This document shows positions 16,070 through 29,275 of a stretch of DNA of 64,000 bases, one piece after another. The DNA lies in contig NC_019864.2 in assembly GCF_002234675.1 (NCBI RefSeq), positions 15,083,582 to 15,147,581 of the forward strand, read 5' to 3'. The notes under the pieces are model-generated. The model was given only the letters and a program-made list of their open reading frames with translations. It was not told where the DNA came from and made no database searches. How positions within the stretch are numbered: position 1 is the stretch's first letter; each line of letters starts with the position of its first letter. The translations under genes and the position numbers were made by a program. The stretch comes from Oryzias latipes (Eukaryota > Chordata > Actinopteri > Beloniformes > Adrianichthyidae).

Positions 16070-18620
16070 ATGGAGACAACACAAGACTGCGTCCGTGACA
16101 AACTTCAGCGAGGTAACCAAGGGGTGAACTGGCGCACAAAGCTGCAATATTGTATTGCATTAGAGATACGCAAAATAATACTAATTTAAAAGAAAACTTA
16201 AAGAAGGAAGTTTTTATCAGTACATGATGAAAACTAGTTTTGTTTTCAGAGACATTGAGCAGGAGTGTCGTTGGCTTCGTCCTACCTGTCCGATCGTATA
16301 GTCTATGGGATTACTTACTACTGCTGTCACCAACTGTCTTTTTACGTCGCTTGTCTGGACACAACCCTTTGCAATACTAATAGTTATGGTTCATCCTGTT
16401 TGTAGTCACATTAGGGTTCTGTATCTCTCAGGGAAACCTTGGCGAGGTCCCAGGAAAAGATGGCATTCTGGAATAGAAAACCTCACATTGGTATGTTTTC
16501 ATTCAGTATTTATCTTTAAAAAATGTAAAAGGATGAGATTAAATGAGGGGTTAAAACCCTTAGTAGTCACCACCCTTATTACATTGTCTTTCTATACAAT
16601 TTGTTGCTGTTTTTGTGGCAATATAGTACAGCTCCAGCTTCTTTTAAAGAGTCAGGCCCAGAAATATTTGGACAGTGACACAATCTTAATGATTTGGCCT
16701 CTGTAGGCCACTACATTGGATTTGAAATAAATAACTACAAAATAACTGCAGTGCAGGCTTTAAGGTTTAATTCAAGGGGTTGAACACAAATATATGATAA
16801 AACATGTAAGAATGATAGCTGTTTATGTGCAATTGCTCCTCATTTCAGGGGCTCAAAAGTAATTGGACAAAAGACATAACTCTAAGTGAAATGTAACTTG
16901 TCAATATTTTACTGAGAATTCTGTGCAGGCAGTGACTGCCTGGAGTCTGAAACACATGGGCATCAATGCTGGGTTTCCTCCTTTTTGCTTTTTCATGCCA
17001 TAACTGTAACTGTCTTCGGTTGTTTTTTTGTTTGTGGGTCTTTCTACCTTAAGTTTTGTCTTGGTCAAGTGAAATGCATGCTCAACTGGGTTCAACTCTG
17101 GTGGTTGACTCGGCCATTGAAGAATATTGTTTGCTTCCAAAAAATCCTTGCATTATTTTTTGGATCATTGTCTATCTATACTGTGAAGCGCTGTCTAATC
17201 AACTTTGCAGCATTTGTCTTGATCTGAGCAAAACGTATGTCTCTATACACTTCAGAATTCATTCGGCTACTGTCTTTTGTCACATCATCAATGAACACAC
17301 AAGTGCCACTGGACGCCATGCATGCTCATGCCATCACGCTACCTCCAGTATGTTTTACAAAAGATACAGTGTGCTTTGGATCATGAGCGGTTCCAGTTCT
17401 TCTCCAAACTTTCCTCTTTCCATCATTCTGGTACAGGTTGATCTTAGTCTCATCTTTCCAAAGAATGTTGTTCCAGAACCCAGCTGGCTTCTTCATGTGG
17501 TGATTGGCAAATTCAATTCTGACCTTTATGTTGATCAATGGTTTACACCTTGTGAGAAATCCTTTTATTCAGTCTTGTGAAGTCTTCTCTTTGTGGGGGA
17601 ATTAGAAATTGATATACCTATTTCCTCATGAGTGTGCTTCACTTCAGTGGATGTTGTGGAGGAATTTTTCTTTATCATCAGAAGGATGCTGCGATCATCC
17701 AGCACTGTCGTCTTTCATGGAGGTCCAGGCCATTATGAGCTCCTATGCTCACTAGTACAGTCTTTCTTTCTCAGTATGTACCAAACTGTTGACTTGGCCA
17801 CTTCCAACATTTATGCTCTCTTTCTGAAAGAGTTGTTCTTTTTTCTCAGCCCCAGAATGGTCTGTTTCATCTCCAGTGAGAGCTCCTTTGACTGCATGTT
17901 ATGTGTTCTCAGCATCAACTTCTGAATGCAAATGCCATCCCTGGTATCAACTCCAGACATTTTAACTGTTTAATTGATGACAGGTTAATGATTAAAATTT
18001 AGTTACAAATTTAGAACAAACTCCATTTGGGCAGGAGTTGATATCCTCATAAAAAATATATGTTTTCTTCAATTGTTGTAGGCTAGGAGGCATCTCAAAA
18101 TTTCTGGTAGAGGGTGAATTTTTAGATCCTCAAACTTGCATGCCTTCTCTAAATTGATCCTGACGAGGAGAAAAAAAAAAATATATATATATATATATTA
18201 GTGCTTCTAAATTGTACAAAACTGTTCATAAGCACTATGAAATACTAAGTTTAAGCAAACTGAAGGCTGTAAATAGCTTCACATTTAGTTAATAATTTAG
18301 TGTTGATGTTCTGAGCTCATGAGATCATTGTCCTGTTGTCCGTTGGTGCGAGTGCTATGCATAATTTAGCAACAGTTTAACTTTGTTGGAGGTGTTGAAA
18401 AACATCCACACATCCATGGTTTTTGCTCAGAACCTGCTGTTTCTGGGGTAGAATTGATCGCTTTAGCGGTGGTGCATGTTCTGTGAATGAGATTACTAAA
18501 CTAAACAAGACCAGGCATAAAGACAGTTTTTTTTTTAAAGTCCAAACTTGTGCAACAGGGACATATGGAGGCAACCTGAACCCAGGTTTTGAAACTAAAT
18601 TGCTGAATGCAGTTTTACAA

Positions 18621-18717
<97 letters not shown>

Positions 18718-21700
18718 ATGTAAAACCATTGAAATACTTCAAACGTTTATTTATTCTAGTTTTAATGTTTTGGCCCACAAATAGTAGTATATTAAAATAT
18801 GTCTTCAGGCTGATAAAAAAAAGTGTTTTCAGTAAAGATGTCAAGCTTTTGAAAACCTGTGTGGTTTTTTGTTATCTTTGAAATTCTAAAAATATTAATT
18901 AAGAAGGTGAATGTGTCTATAAGTGATTGCATATATTCTGGCAGGTGTTAGATAGCTTTCATGTTTACCAGGTGAGTTAATGAAATTTACTATTTCTTTT
19001 CCCCCAACACGTACAAAATCATGCCACAAACTACATAACCTAAACTATTTGTTATTTTGGTTATATTAGCTTGTCAAACACATATTTTGTATTTCCCATT
19101 AGTTTAAAAAACTATTTTGTATTTTTTATATTTTTTAAGCAATGTTATCAACATCAAAATCTCGGATAAAACTTAACATTTAGATTTTGCAATGTTATAT
19201 CAGCACAAAGCAGTTAGGCTGTTGATAGTAAATTATGATTATGATCAGATTCTTAGATGCAAAAATGTCGGCCAGGATGCTTAATGAGTCCGGAAAACCT
19301 TAACGATATTAAAATGATGTAACACGGGGAATGTTTTTTACCCAAATTATGTAATGTTGCCATTTTTTGTCCACCTTTTTGTCTACTTATAAAGATTTAA
19401 GCGTATTATTTACGTCTTCATGTTTCTGAAATGTTCATTATTTGTAGAGAAAGAACGCAGAGTGAAAGCCAATTCACGGGAGTACAACGACAAGTTTCTT
19501 TATGCTGTGAGTAGATTTCATTTGCTTGATTCACATCTGAAGTCAGAAGGATTTAACTTATATTTAGCATGTTTCCTTCTTCAGGACAACCGCATCAAAA
19601 CCTCAAAGTACAACATCTTTACCTTCCTACCTGTTAACCTGTTCGAGCAGTTCCAGAGGGTGGCAAATGCCTACTTTGTAGTACTGCTGATACTGCAGGT
19701 ACAAAGATTTACTAAACAAACAAACAATTAAAAAATAAAATGGCTGAGTTGGCTTTTTAGGTGAAAGGACTCATACAGACTGCTTTCACAGCTAATTCCA
19801 GAAATCTCCTCTCTGTCTTGGTTCACCACCATTGTGCCTTTGGTTATGGTGCTGGTCATCACGGCTGTGAAGGACGCCACTGATGACTATGTCAGTCCCA
19901 CTTTTGACATTTTTTAAGTTCTCGTCCTATAATTGACTTTTGTAAAACTTTCGTTCCTTTTCTTAAATTTCAGTTTAGACATAAAAGCGACCAGCAGGTC
20001 AACAACCGCAAGTCTCAGGTTCTCATCAGAGGGAGGTATTTACCTCCTTTCCATTTACATCCCACTGATCCTCCATCTGTCATCAACTGAAAATTAAATG
20101 TTCTTGTTTGTCTGTGAAGTTTACAGAAGGAGAAATGGATGAATGTTCGAGTGGGGGACATTATCAAACTAGAGAACAATCAGTTTGTAGCTGTGAGTAC
20201 ATTTGAACGTGTTGTGGTCAGACATGCCGACAAGAATCTGCTACTTCTGATAATGTTTGTGCTCTTGTTTTTTGTTCAATTCTTTCTAATCCGATTTAAA
20301 GCCATAATGAAAATAGAACTAGGTGGAAAGCCATAAAGGTTTCCTGTGGGAAAAGCAGGCTGCTGAGTGCGCTTGAAGGCTCAATAATGCAGATCAGTTC
20401 TTTGCTCCGTTTCCCTGCTGAACGTTTTGTACTGGATTTGTGCACAGGCAGACATCCTTCTTCTCTGCAGCAGTGAGCCCTATGGTCTGTGCTACATTGA
20501 AACTGCAGAGCTTGATGGGTGAGCACCGAAGAAACACGAAATAGAAGTCAACAAGTCATCCATATGAGCAGAGAAACACAATGTTCCCGTTTATCTGCTA
20601 CATTTCCTCCGGAACAGAGAGACGAATCTGAAAGCCAGACAAGCTTTGAGCGTCACCTCAGATTTGGGAGATGTTTCAAAACTCCTCAACTTTGACGGTA
20701 AGAAAGAAAAAAATTATATATATATATGAAAAAAAATTACGATTTAAAAGATGGGCTGAAAAGAGGATTATTTATTGTATTTAAGATTCAATTCTGATAT
20801 ATTAGTCTTGCTGGGAGTCTGATTCTTGTCCTTGGGTCTCAGGAAAAGTCATCTGTGAGCCACCAAACAACAAGCTGGACAAATTTACAGGAACACTAAA
20901 CTGGAGAGGCAATAAATATTCTCTTGATAATGGAAAAATGCTGCTGCGGGGCTGCATCCTCAGAAATACTGAATGGTGCTTTGGAATGGTCATCTTTGCT
21001 GGTATTTTATTTCTATCATCATCAATTTTTTTAAAATTAATGATTTTCATTGTCTTCACTCTTTACACAGTTCAGATTCTTTAAATGCTTTTTTTCTTCC
21101 AGCCTTTAAAATTGACGTTTTTTTTCTTTAAATAATTATAAATATGTTTTCCTTCCTTTGACAGGATTGCAAACCAAACTAATGCAGAACTGTGGGAAAA
21201 CTAAATTTAAAAGGACTACTATAGATAAACTCATGAACACTTTAGTTTTGTGGGTAAGTGCTTCTTGCGTCTAAACTTTAACCAACATCAAATCTAAAGA
21301 TTTCCTCCAATTCCAACACATATCCATTCAAAAATCATATGTTTCTGTTTTCTCAAATACAGTTATAGCCACACACATATGGAAGATGTTTTAATAGGCG
21401 TGTTTTTTTATATAATCTATTCATACTTTTATAAATCAGTTTTGCTATGTTTCAGATTTTTGCTTTTCTCATATGCATGGGGGTTATTTTGGCAACTGGG
21501 AACACAATTTGGGAGACCTGGATCGGCAGAGGATTTGAGATGTTTTTACCATGGACTAAGTTTCAGATCAGCACAGTTTTTTCTGGCTTCCTCACCTTCT
21601 GGTCCTACATCATCATCCTCAACACCGTTGTGCCGATCTCATTGTATGTCAGGTAAAGAGGCTGTTTTTTAAGTAAATTATCAAGTTTTTCAAAGCAAAA

Positions 21701-24700
21701 TTCGACCAATTTTTTAAAACTAGGGAGTTTTTTTTCTTCCTCAGTGTGGAAGTTCTGCGGCTTGGTCACAGTTTCTTCATAAACTGGGACGTTAAGATGC
21801 ACAACCGTCAGACAAACACTGCAGCTGTAGCTCGCACCACCACCCTGAATGAGGAGCTTGGTCAGGTCGAGTTCATCTTCTCTGACAAGACCGGCACGCT
21901 CACTCAGAACATCATGGTCTTCAGCAAGTGCTCCATCAATGGAACAATTTACGGTATTAACTGACTCTCTATTCATTTGTATTTTGGTTTACATTTATGA
22001 AGAGATTTTACTTTACATTTATTTCACGAACAGTGCAGGTTAAACCTACAGTCAAAGGGAAATGAGCTCAAAAATGAAATATTTTAATTAAATGAATATA
22101 TTTGGCCAAACATTTTGACTTTAAAAACATCCACATTGACCCTGAGAATAAAATTAATTACAAAAGTACAGAACATTTCTTAGGTAACAGAATAAAAGTG
22201 AAAAAAATCTAACTTATTTGTAACATTTTCTTCTCCTAGGTGATGTCTATGATGAATTTGGTCACAGGATGGAAATCACTGAGGTAAGTAGTTCATAAGT
22301 ACGTATTCTTTAGCACAAGAACAATGCCTTTAAACATAGGTGCCTCTTGTCTCCCTAGAAAACAGCCTGTGTGGACTTTTCCTATAATCTCCTCTCGGAT
22401 GGTGCATTTAAGTTCTACGATAACACCCTGGTCGAAGCAGTGAAACAGAAAGATCCTGCAGTGCAGGAGTTTTTCAGACTGCTGGCTTTGTGCCACACTG
22501 TCATGTCAGAGGAGAGTGAAGGTAATCTGTGGCTAAGTTCATGTAACGGCACGTACAATTTACAGCGGCACTGAAAAGTACCATCAGTTTTCCTGGTTTT
22601 TACTCCATTTGTTATAGGAAAGCTGGTGTACCAAGCCCAGTCACCAGACGAGGCAGCGTTAGTCACTGCTGCAAGGAATTTTGGTTTTGCTTTTTGGGCT
22701 CGAACCCCAGAAAGTATCACTGTATGCGAGATGGGACAAGTTGTCACCTACCAGCTGCTGGCCATACTGGACTTCAACAACACGCGCAAGAGGATGAGTG
22801 TCATTGGTTAGATTTTCTCTCAAAATTGCAAAGCTATAAACTAAACTACAATGTTTAAAATGCACTGTAAACTAAATGTTTAATTATACAAGCAGTACAT
22901 TGTCTTTTTTTTCCAAAGTTAAACCTTAAGTAAAGATAACATTTAACGTGTTGCTCTACTTTGTTTTGTTCAGTAAGAGATGCACAGGGAAGACTTAGAT
23001 TATACTGCAAAGGAGCTGACACGATTATCTTTGATCTTCTGGATCCGTCCAGCACAGACCTCATGCACACTACATCCGAACAACTCAATGTGGGTCTCCT
23101 CTGCTTAATTAGCATTACATGTTTTCTCTTCTTTGGGGTTGTTTTTCTTGTTGTGTCCAATTCTAGATGTGTATTAGTGTCGTCCATCAGATGATACCTG
23201 CTGACTTTAATGCTCAAAAACACATTGCTCAATCTAAATGATTTAGTTTCAACTCTTAGAAAAATGTGAAAGGAATAATAAAAAAAATAATTATTTCTCG
23301 ATCATTACTTGCTCTTTGCTCTAGCTTAGCATACATTTTAAAAACCTTTTTTGATTTCTAAAATATGTTTGTTCAGACTAACTGAAGAGTTAAGCATGAA
23401 ATTGCCCAATGCTGTTTTTTTTACGCCTATTAATCGATTTTTCTCAAAAATTGTTTTCAAAGGAATTTGCAGGAGAAGGGCTTCGAACTCTAGCTCTGGC
23501 CTACAAAGATCTCGATGAGGAATACTGTGATGTTTGGATGAAGAAGTTTCTATTTGTCAGTGCCGTGCTTGAGAACCGTGAAGATCAGCTTGCTGCTCTC
23601 TACGAGGAGATCGAACGGGGCATGAAGGTAAAACTGACCTCCTTCTGTTAACATTTTTAAAGCGACTGATCCCATTTGAACTGTAGACTGACCGCTGACA
23701 TCTTTGAAGCTTCTAGGAGCAACAGCTATTGAGGACAAACTTCAGGAGGGAGTGCCAGAAACAATTTCCAAATTGAATCTGGCTAATATTAAAATTTGGG
23801 TTTTAACAGGAGACAAACAAGGTGGGTTTTTTATATTGAAGAAATCAGAATTTTGCTTCTAACTTGACATTATTTTTTTTATTATCACCTATAGTGAGCT
23901 GAACAGATTTAAACTGTAATTTTCAGAAACAGCAGTGAACATCGGCTACTCCTGCAACATGCTGCGAGATGACATGACTGATGTGTTTGTTGTCTCCGGC
24001 CACACACTTACGGAAGTGCAGCAGCAACTCAGGTGACCATCTGCTGATATTCTTGCACTAAATATTTCAGAAAAAGGGAAAGAAAGCTGATACTTTTGAG
24101 CAACATGACTCAAATGTAGGGCTGCACAGTGGAACAGTGCTTAACAGAAGACCCTGGTTCAAATCCCAGCAGGGGCCCCACTATGTGGAGACTGCTTGCT
24201 CTCCATGTGCATGTGAGGGATTCTGCAGGCACTCCAGGTTCCTCCTACAGTCCAAGAACATGATTTAACAGTTATTTGGTTTCCAGAAGTTGTCCCTATA
24301 GGCATGAGGTTGTGACCTGTTCAGGGGGTAACCTGCCATTGCCCAACAGGAGCTGGGTTGGGTCATGCAGCCCATGACCCTGAAAGAGATTTAGCAGGTT
24401 CTGAGGATGAATTGAGTTAGAGGCTGTTATGGTTACTGTATAGTTACAGGTACTGTCAAAAAAAAAAGTACATTTTATCTGCTTTAAATTTTCCCCCAGG
24501 GAGGCTAAAGAGCGCATCCTCAGTTTGAGTCGAGTCAGTGACGCAAGAAATGATGAGGAGAACGACATGTTTGCAGATGATTCAGTGTTTGAAGAAGCCA
24601 TCATAACAGAGTATGCCTTAGTCATCAACGGACACAGTTTGGTAAGAAAACTATCTTTTTTTAACCCTTGTGCTGTCCTAGGCACTTTAACGTTGGGAGT

Positions 24701-27700
24701 TGGGTCATCTAGACCCACTAGACAGTGCTCTGAACCTTTTTCTTCAATGATTTGTGATCTTCACTGGTGTCCATGGATTACAGGAAATCTTTCCACCTTT
24801 ATCCACCGTTGTCGTGGTAGGGAGAACACGTCAATGTAAGGGTGGGGTCATCTAAGATAGCACAAGGGTTACATGTTTATTTAGCCTTTTTTTTGTTTTT
24901 TGTCCAAGATGACTGTAGCCCTTGCTGTGCTGCTTGTTTACCTGCTGCTGACTTAACACAGTTTAATTAGCAGGAACCTGCTGTGCTCCTCTGGGTCATC
25001 AGCTCTACCTCAAGTTTTCATTAACATTCACTTTGTCCTCTCTTGCCACGCCTTTGGCAGTGTGCCTGATCTGCTGCTCACTGTGGATGCTGCTCCATGA
25101 TGCCTCTGCAGGGGTGATGCAAAGTGATGGCATGTTTAAAAAATGTGATGTATGTTTGCCCTGCAGGCTCACGCTCTGGAGCCCCAGCTGGAAATCGTGT
25201 TTCTGGACCTGGCCTGTTTGTGTAAAACTGTCATCTGCTGTCGGGTCACTCCGATGCAGAAAGCTCAGGTGGTGGAGCTGGTGAGGAAGCACAAGAGGGC
25301 CGTCACTCTGGCTGTGGGAGACGGAGCAAACGACGTCAGCATGATCAAGAGTAAGAAGGACCAGCATTAAGCCTAATTTGTTTGTCTTATATTGTTTTTG
25401 AAGTCCTACCAACATATTTTCCTTGTAAAAGGATCCATCATTTCATGCCTCTGGTTTGAAACAAATCTGTTCAAATCTGACAAGAAAGAATAAGCTTCTG
25501 CTTGATTCCTTTTAAATTTTTGGATGACTTAATGCATCAAAAGGTCAGCAGTGGCTCAGGCGGTTGAGCAGGTTGTCCAATGATCGAAGGGTCGGCGGGT
25601 CGATCCCCGCTCCCCCCAGCCAACTGTCGTTGTGTCCTTGGGCAAGACACTTCACCCTCCTTGCCTCCAGTGTGGCTCCACTGGCCTGTAAATGTGTATG
25701 AATCATCCCGGTGATGGTCAGAGGGGCCGGAGGCGCGAACTGGCAGCCACGCCTCTGTCAGTCTGCCCCAGGGCAGCTGTGGCTACAACCATAGCTTACC
25801 ATCACCAAGTATGAATGAGGAGTGAATGAATAATGGACACACTGTAAGTGCTTTGAATGTCTGGAAAAGCACAAAAGATAAATCTAATCCATTATTATTA
25901 AAAGCTTTATTGTTGCAAATAAAAAATCTGATTATGAGTGCAGGAGGTGAAGAAGAGAATAATTCTAGTAATTATTCATAAAATTTAGCAAAAACGGGTG
26001 TGTTCTTGTTGCTGCCATCCTTAGAGTAAAAGTGTAATTTTTTTATTTAACCGAAATTGTCCATAAGCTGAGTCTCAGTGGCTGAATATTTACCACCTGG
26101 GTAAAACCCTTACAGAGTAAACACTGGATCATGTGAAATATAAAACAGTATTTGTTTTTAAAAGATTTTCATGTAATCGCCCTTTCACTGGTATTTTATA
26201 AACTCTATTTTTCTAAATAAAGAAGGAAATAAAATTCAACTACAGTGAGCCTAAAGCTGTACGGCATCTGTGCTGCTACTTTGGTTTTGGAAAATAAATG
26301 TTCCCCCTAAAAATAAAGGGATTTTTCTATCTGAAAAAATTAAAACTAACAATAATTTTATTTGTTTTCAATAACATATCAGGAACCTGAAGCTGGAAAA
26401 AAGTCAAATTTCTCTTTAAACATGATTTTTGAACTCACAGAATGGCATAATTTTGTTTCTAATAGTTCTATAGCATTCGTTATATTCATCTTTTGATTAA
26501 CAAATATTTTTGCTGCATTTCATAGTTCAATGTCCTTCAAACTTGACCAGATCCTTATTGCGTGCTCCTCTTCTCAGCTTCTCATATCGGTGTTGGCATC
26601 AGTGGTCAGGAGGGAATGCAGGCTGTTCTGGCCTCTGACTACTCATTTGCTCAGTTTCGGTATCTGCAGAGGCTCCTGCTGGTACACGGACGCTGGTCCT
26701 ATTTCCGTATGTCCAATTTTTTAAGTTACTTTTTCTACAAAAACTTTGCCTTTACCCTGGTTCACTTCTGGTACGGCTTCTTCTGTGGTTTTTCAGCACA
26801 GGTGGGTGAATTCAAATCTATCCGTTTCAAAGCAATGTACAATTTTGGAAAACGGAATCGTTCATACATTTTTTGCTTTCACAGACTGTGTATGACCAGT
26901 GGTTCATAACCCTCTTCAACATTGTCTACACTTCTTTGCCAGTGCTAGCGATGGGACTTTTTGATCAGGTGAGGCCCTGATAAAAACAATAATAGTATAA
27001 TAATAATAATAATAATAATAATATTATGGTTTATAATCAAGACATAAGTGTAAAATATCATGCCTTTAAAGCTTCACGCATTTTTATGAAATAAAAAAAT
27101 CAAATCACTCAGCTAAATCATGCAATTACGTCACTAATAACTTCCCAAAATTGTGAAATGAAAAAAATAAATGACCAACAGAATGATTCTAAATGTTTCT
27201 GAGAGCCTAAATCCACAGTAAGACAATATACTTCGTGTATTTTTTGGTTATTTTCACTACTAAAATCAAAGCTGCATACAGTGTGGATGTGTTCCTCCAC
27301 TCACCATCTAATGTGCCACTTGAGCCCAGTGTTTTCGTAAAATGCCTATTATTACTGCAATGTTTCCTCGCTTTTGTCCCTGCAGGATGTTAACGACCAG
27401 AACAGCCTTCGCCATCCGAGTTTGTACAAATCCGGGCAGAACAATCTTTTCTTCAACAAGCGGCAGTTTTTCCTGTGCACCGTGCACGGCATGACCACAT
27501 CATTCCTGCTTTTCTTTATTCCCTACGGAGCATTCTCTGTTATGGTGAAAGAAGACGGGTCCCACTCCTCAGACCAGCAAACGTTTTCCATCACCATAGC
27601 AACATCTTTGGTCATTGTTGTGAGTGTTCAGGTGAGCCTCAGAACTTAGCGAGTCCAAACTGAGGCAGTTATAAAATCTCATACTAAAGTGTGATGCTTT

Positions 27701-28521
27701 TAACTTTCTAGATTGGACTGGACACGCATTACTGGACTGCAGTCAACCATCTGTTCGTATGGGGAAGTTTGGCAATGTACTTTGCAATATTGTTTGCCAT
27801 GCAAAGTGATGGATTGTTTGGTGTTTTTTCAAATATCTTTTCATTTGTTGGTGAGTTTGGCTCAATGCAATGCCTGTAAGACAAAGGAAATCCAGTTGTG
27901 AATAAATGTTATTCTGTGTCTCTTCAGGAGCGGCTCGTAACTGTCTTTCAGAGAAGAGCGTGTGGCTAGTCATTCTGCTCACCACTGCAGTGTGTATTGT
28001 GCCTGATTTATTTGTTAGATCCATACGAGCCAGCCTCTTCCCAACTCAAACAGACAAGGTACACAAAGTTCAAAATCCTTGACTCCAAGCAGAAAACTGC
28101 TCATGCATTTTTAAAATTTATAATCCACCTTTTAAATTATTTTCATCATCTAATCCAAGGATGTGTATCTGATGGGATTTTTCTTTAAAATTCCTCATTG
28201 TTTCCACAGGTGCGTCAACTCCAGCAGTCATGTAAGAGTCAGAGACCAGAGGAGCAGAACCTGAGGCGAGCACGCAGGACAAGCTCTCGCCGCTCCGCCT
28301 ACGCCTTCTCCCACCAGGAGGGCTTTGGAGAGCTCATCACCTCCGGCAAAAACATGAGGACAAGCAGAGTCTCCTCCACATGCTCCTATGAAAGAACAGC
28401 GCCGAGCTCCAAGTGGATCGAAAATGTGATCAAGAGAACAAACGCAGTCTCATGCATCTCCTTTGGAAGCCCAAACAAGCAGCACCAGAGTCTAAAGCAA
28501 CCGGACAGACTTAACTGTTGA
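16070..28521 (+). CDS. atp8b4: Phospholipid-transporting P4-ATPase ATP8B4
   Basis: There are 27 coding exons: 16070-16112, 19448-19506, 19585-19698, 19792-19890, 19974-20035, 20120-20192, 20448-20518, 20618-20697, 20843-21001, 21165-21253, 21456-21652, 21745-21953, 22240-22283, 22359-22521, 22618-22806, 22974-23089, 23463-23627, 23710-23821, 23927-24032, 24500-24641, 25167-25350, 26578-26801, 26885-26968, 27386-27631, 27712-27850, 27928-28058, 28210-28521. This gives 1203 aa against about 1192 in human. It is a flippase moving aminophospholipids to the cytosolic leaflet, expected to pair with a CDC50 subunit. Motifs: actuator DGETNL, TM4 VVPISLYV, phosphorylation site [11 protein letters not shown] (Asp about 396), TGDKQETA, hinge [11 protein letters not shown] (about 815-825), then the C-terminal TM block. 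The C-tail contains [20 protein letters not shown], specific to this subfamily. Exon 1 ends KLQR and joins EKERRVKAN in phase. An upstream in-frame ATG at 16040 would add 10 residues. Confidence 0.95.
16665..17990 (-). mobile_element. Decayed Tc1/mariner DNA transposon in atp8b4 intron 1
   Basis: The left end, CAGGCCCAGAAATATTTGGA, resembles the terminal repeat of Tc1-like fish elements. The opposite terminus is not found, so the element is truncated. A transposase relic reads on the minus strand: N-terminal [18 protein letters not shown] near 17900, central [20 protein letters not shown] with [14 protein letters not shown] near 17326-17500, and C-terminal [19 protein letters not shown] near 17050-17110. 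Frameshifts separate these blocks, so it is inactive. Parts of the DDE core (DETK Asp, NPVE Glu) are still visible. Confidence 0.85.
18619..18714. repeat. (TA)n microsatellite, about 48 units
   Basis: An uninterrupted TA dinucleotide run in atp8b4 intron 1. Shorter TA runs occur at about 7988-8004, 18178-18198 and 20717-20726. Confidence 0.95.
24117..24420 (+). mobile_element. SINE-like tRNA-related repeat in atp8b4 intron
   Basis: The head GGGCTGCACAGTGGAACAGT and a B-box-like GGTTCAAATCCCAGC, followed by CTTGCTCTCCATGTGCATG, TTCCTCCTACAGTCCAAGAA and CCTGAAAGAGATTTAGCAGG, match the widespread teleost repeat of the gggcggcacggtggcgcag type. It is diverged and lies between the exons ending 24032 and starting 24500. 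Confidence 0.65.
24661..24872 (+). mobile_element. TTAA-associated MITE, copy 2
   Basis: The element at 24665-24868 starts CCCTTGTGCTGTCCTAGG and ends TAGCACAAGGG. The left flank is TTAA and the right flank TTAC (one change). The interior is near-identical to the copies at 48727 and 52006. It lies 23 bp after the atp8b4 exon end at 24641, close to the splice donor. Confidence 0.75.
25543..25895 (+). mobile_element. tRNA-derived SINE in atp8b4 intron
   Basis: A-box-like AGTGGCTCAGGCGG and B-box GGGTCGATCCCCGC mark a tRNA-like head. The body has CTTGGGCAAGACACTTCACC, and the tail reads TGTAAGTGCTTTGAATGTCT followed by a short ATT repeat (CCATTATTATTAAA), typical of fish V-type or related SINEs. 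It lies in the intron 25351-26577. Confidence 0.75.
26996..27024. repeat. (AAT)n microsatellite
   Basis: About nine AAT/ATA units just after the atp8b4 exon ending at 26968. Confidence 0.85.
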
Positions 28522-29275
28522 TGAGGGACACTTTACAGAAATCCATGTGAGTGGACCCCCAGTGTAAGCACAAGCTACCAGTGTCCTTCATTGGGGTTAG
28601 CCCATGCTCAAATTAAAAACACAAACATACCTCTTTTTTTATACCAAGTAATTTAAAATAGTGTCATTGATCTGTTTATTAGTATAGAGGAAAGAAGATC
28701 AATTAAAAGAAAATAAAAATGATGAACACATTGGAAATACGCCTGTTACATTAGACATTAGTTGTTAAAGTATGAAAAATTGGTAATCTCTGTTAAAATA
28801 TAAAATGTGTTTCTCTCTCACCATTAATCAGATGCAATTTCTTTTTACAGGAAAAAGGCTCTAAATCATCAGCTCTGATCACAAGTTATTAAAAGTGGAA
28901 ATCAATGAGTTTTAACTTTCTAGTTAAGTTTTCAAGAAATATATAAAATATAAATGTATTTATTAAATTAAAGGACATTTTTTGGAATGAACCTGTTGAA
29001 CAAAAGCACAATCTGTCTAAAAAAACTGGAATACTAATGCCACATCTTCCTTGTGAGGTTCAATCTGTTGTTTTTGTTGAAGACAACTGTGTGTGTTACT
29101 TGATTTTTGATCAATGTTCACCTGAATGTATTCAAAAACATAAGGACGCATTGTAATATCTAAAAATATGAATTGCAAACAATACAAACAAAGACAAGAT
29201 GTTCAGTTGCAGAAAACCAAGAAATGTCGTGGAACAGATTAAAGATTGTTTTTTTTAATAAAGTGATCATGTCAA
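28522..29275 (+). other. atp8b4: 3' UTR of atp8b4
   Basis: AT-rich sequence after the TGA at 28519-28521, with a candidate polyadenylation signal AATAAA at about 29258. The next gene, galk2, ends its own transcript from the other side near 29575, so the two genes are tail-to-tail with about 300 bp between. Confidence 0.5.

Noticed and set aside
16305-16706. 133-codon plus-strand reading frame in atp8b4 intron 1
   Set aside because: No similarity to a known protein, and it overlaps the start of the Tc1 element; likely chance.
17056-17580. 174-codon plus-strand reading frame
   Set aside because: It is the antisense of the decayed Tc1 transposase, which gives recognisable motifs on the minus strand.
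18423-18881. 152-codon frame with a long Tyr-Ile repeat
   Set aside because: Created by the (TA)n microsatellite.
25555-25630. Possible functional tRNA gene
   Set aside because: A- and B-box-like motifs are present but the flanking body and tail are those of a SINE, and no full cloverleaf with a paired acceptor stem could be drawn.
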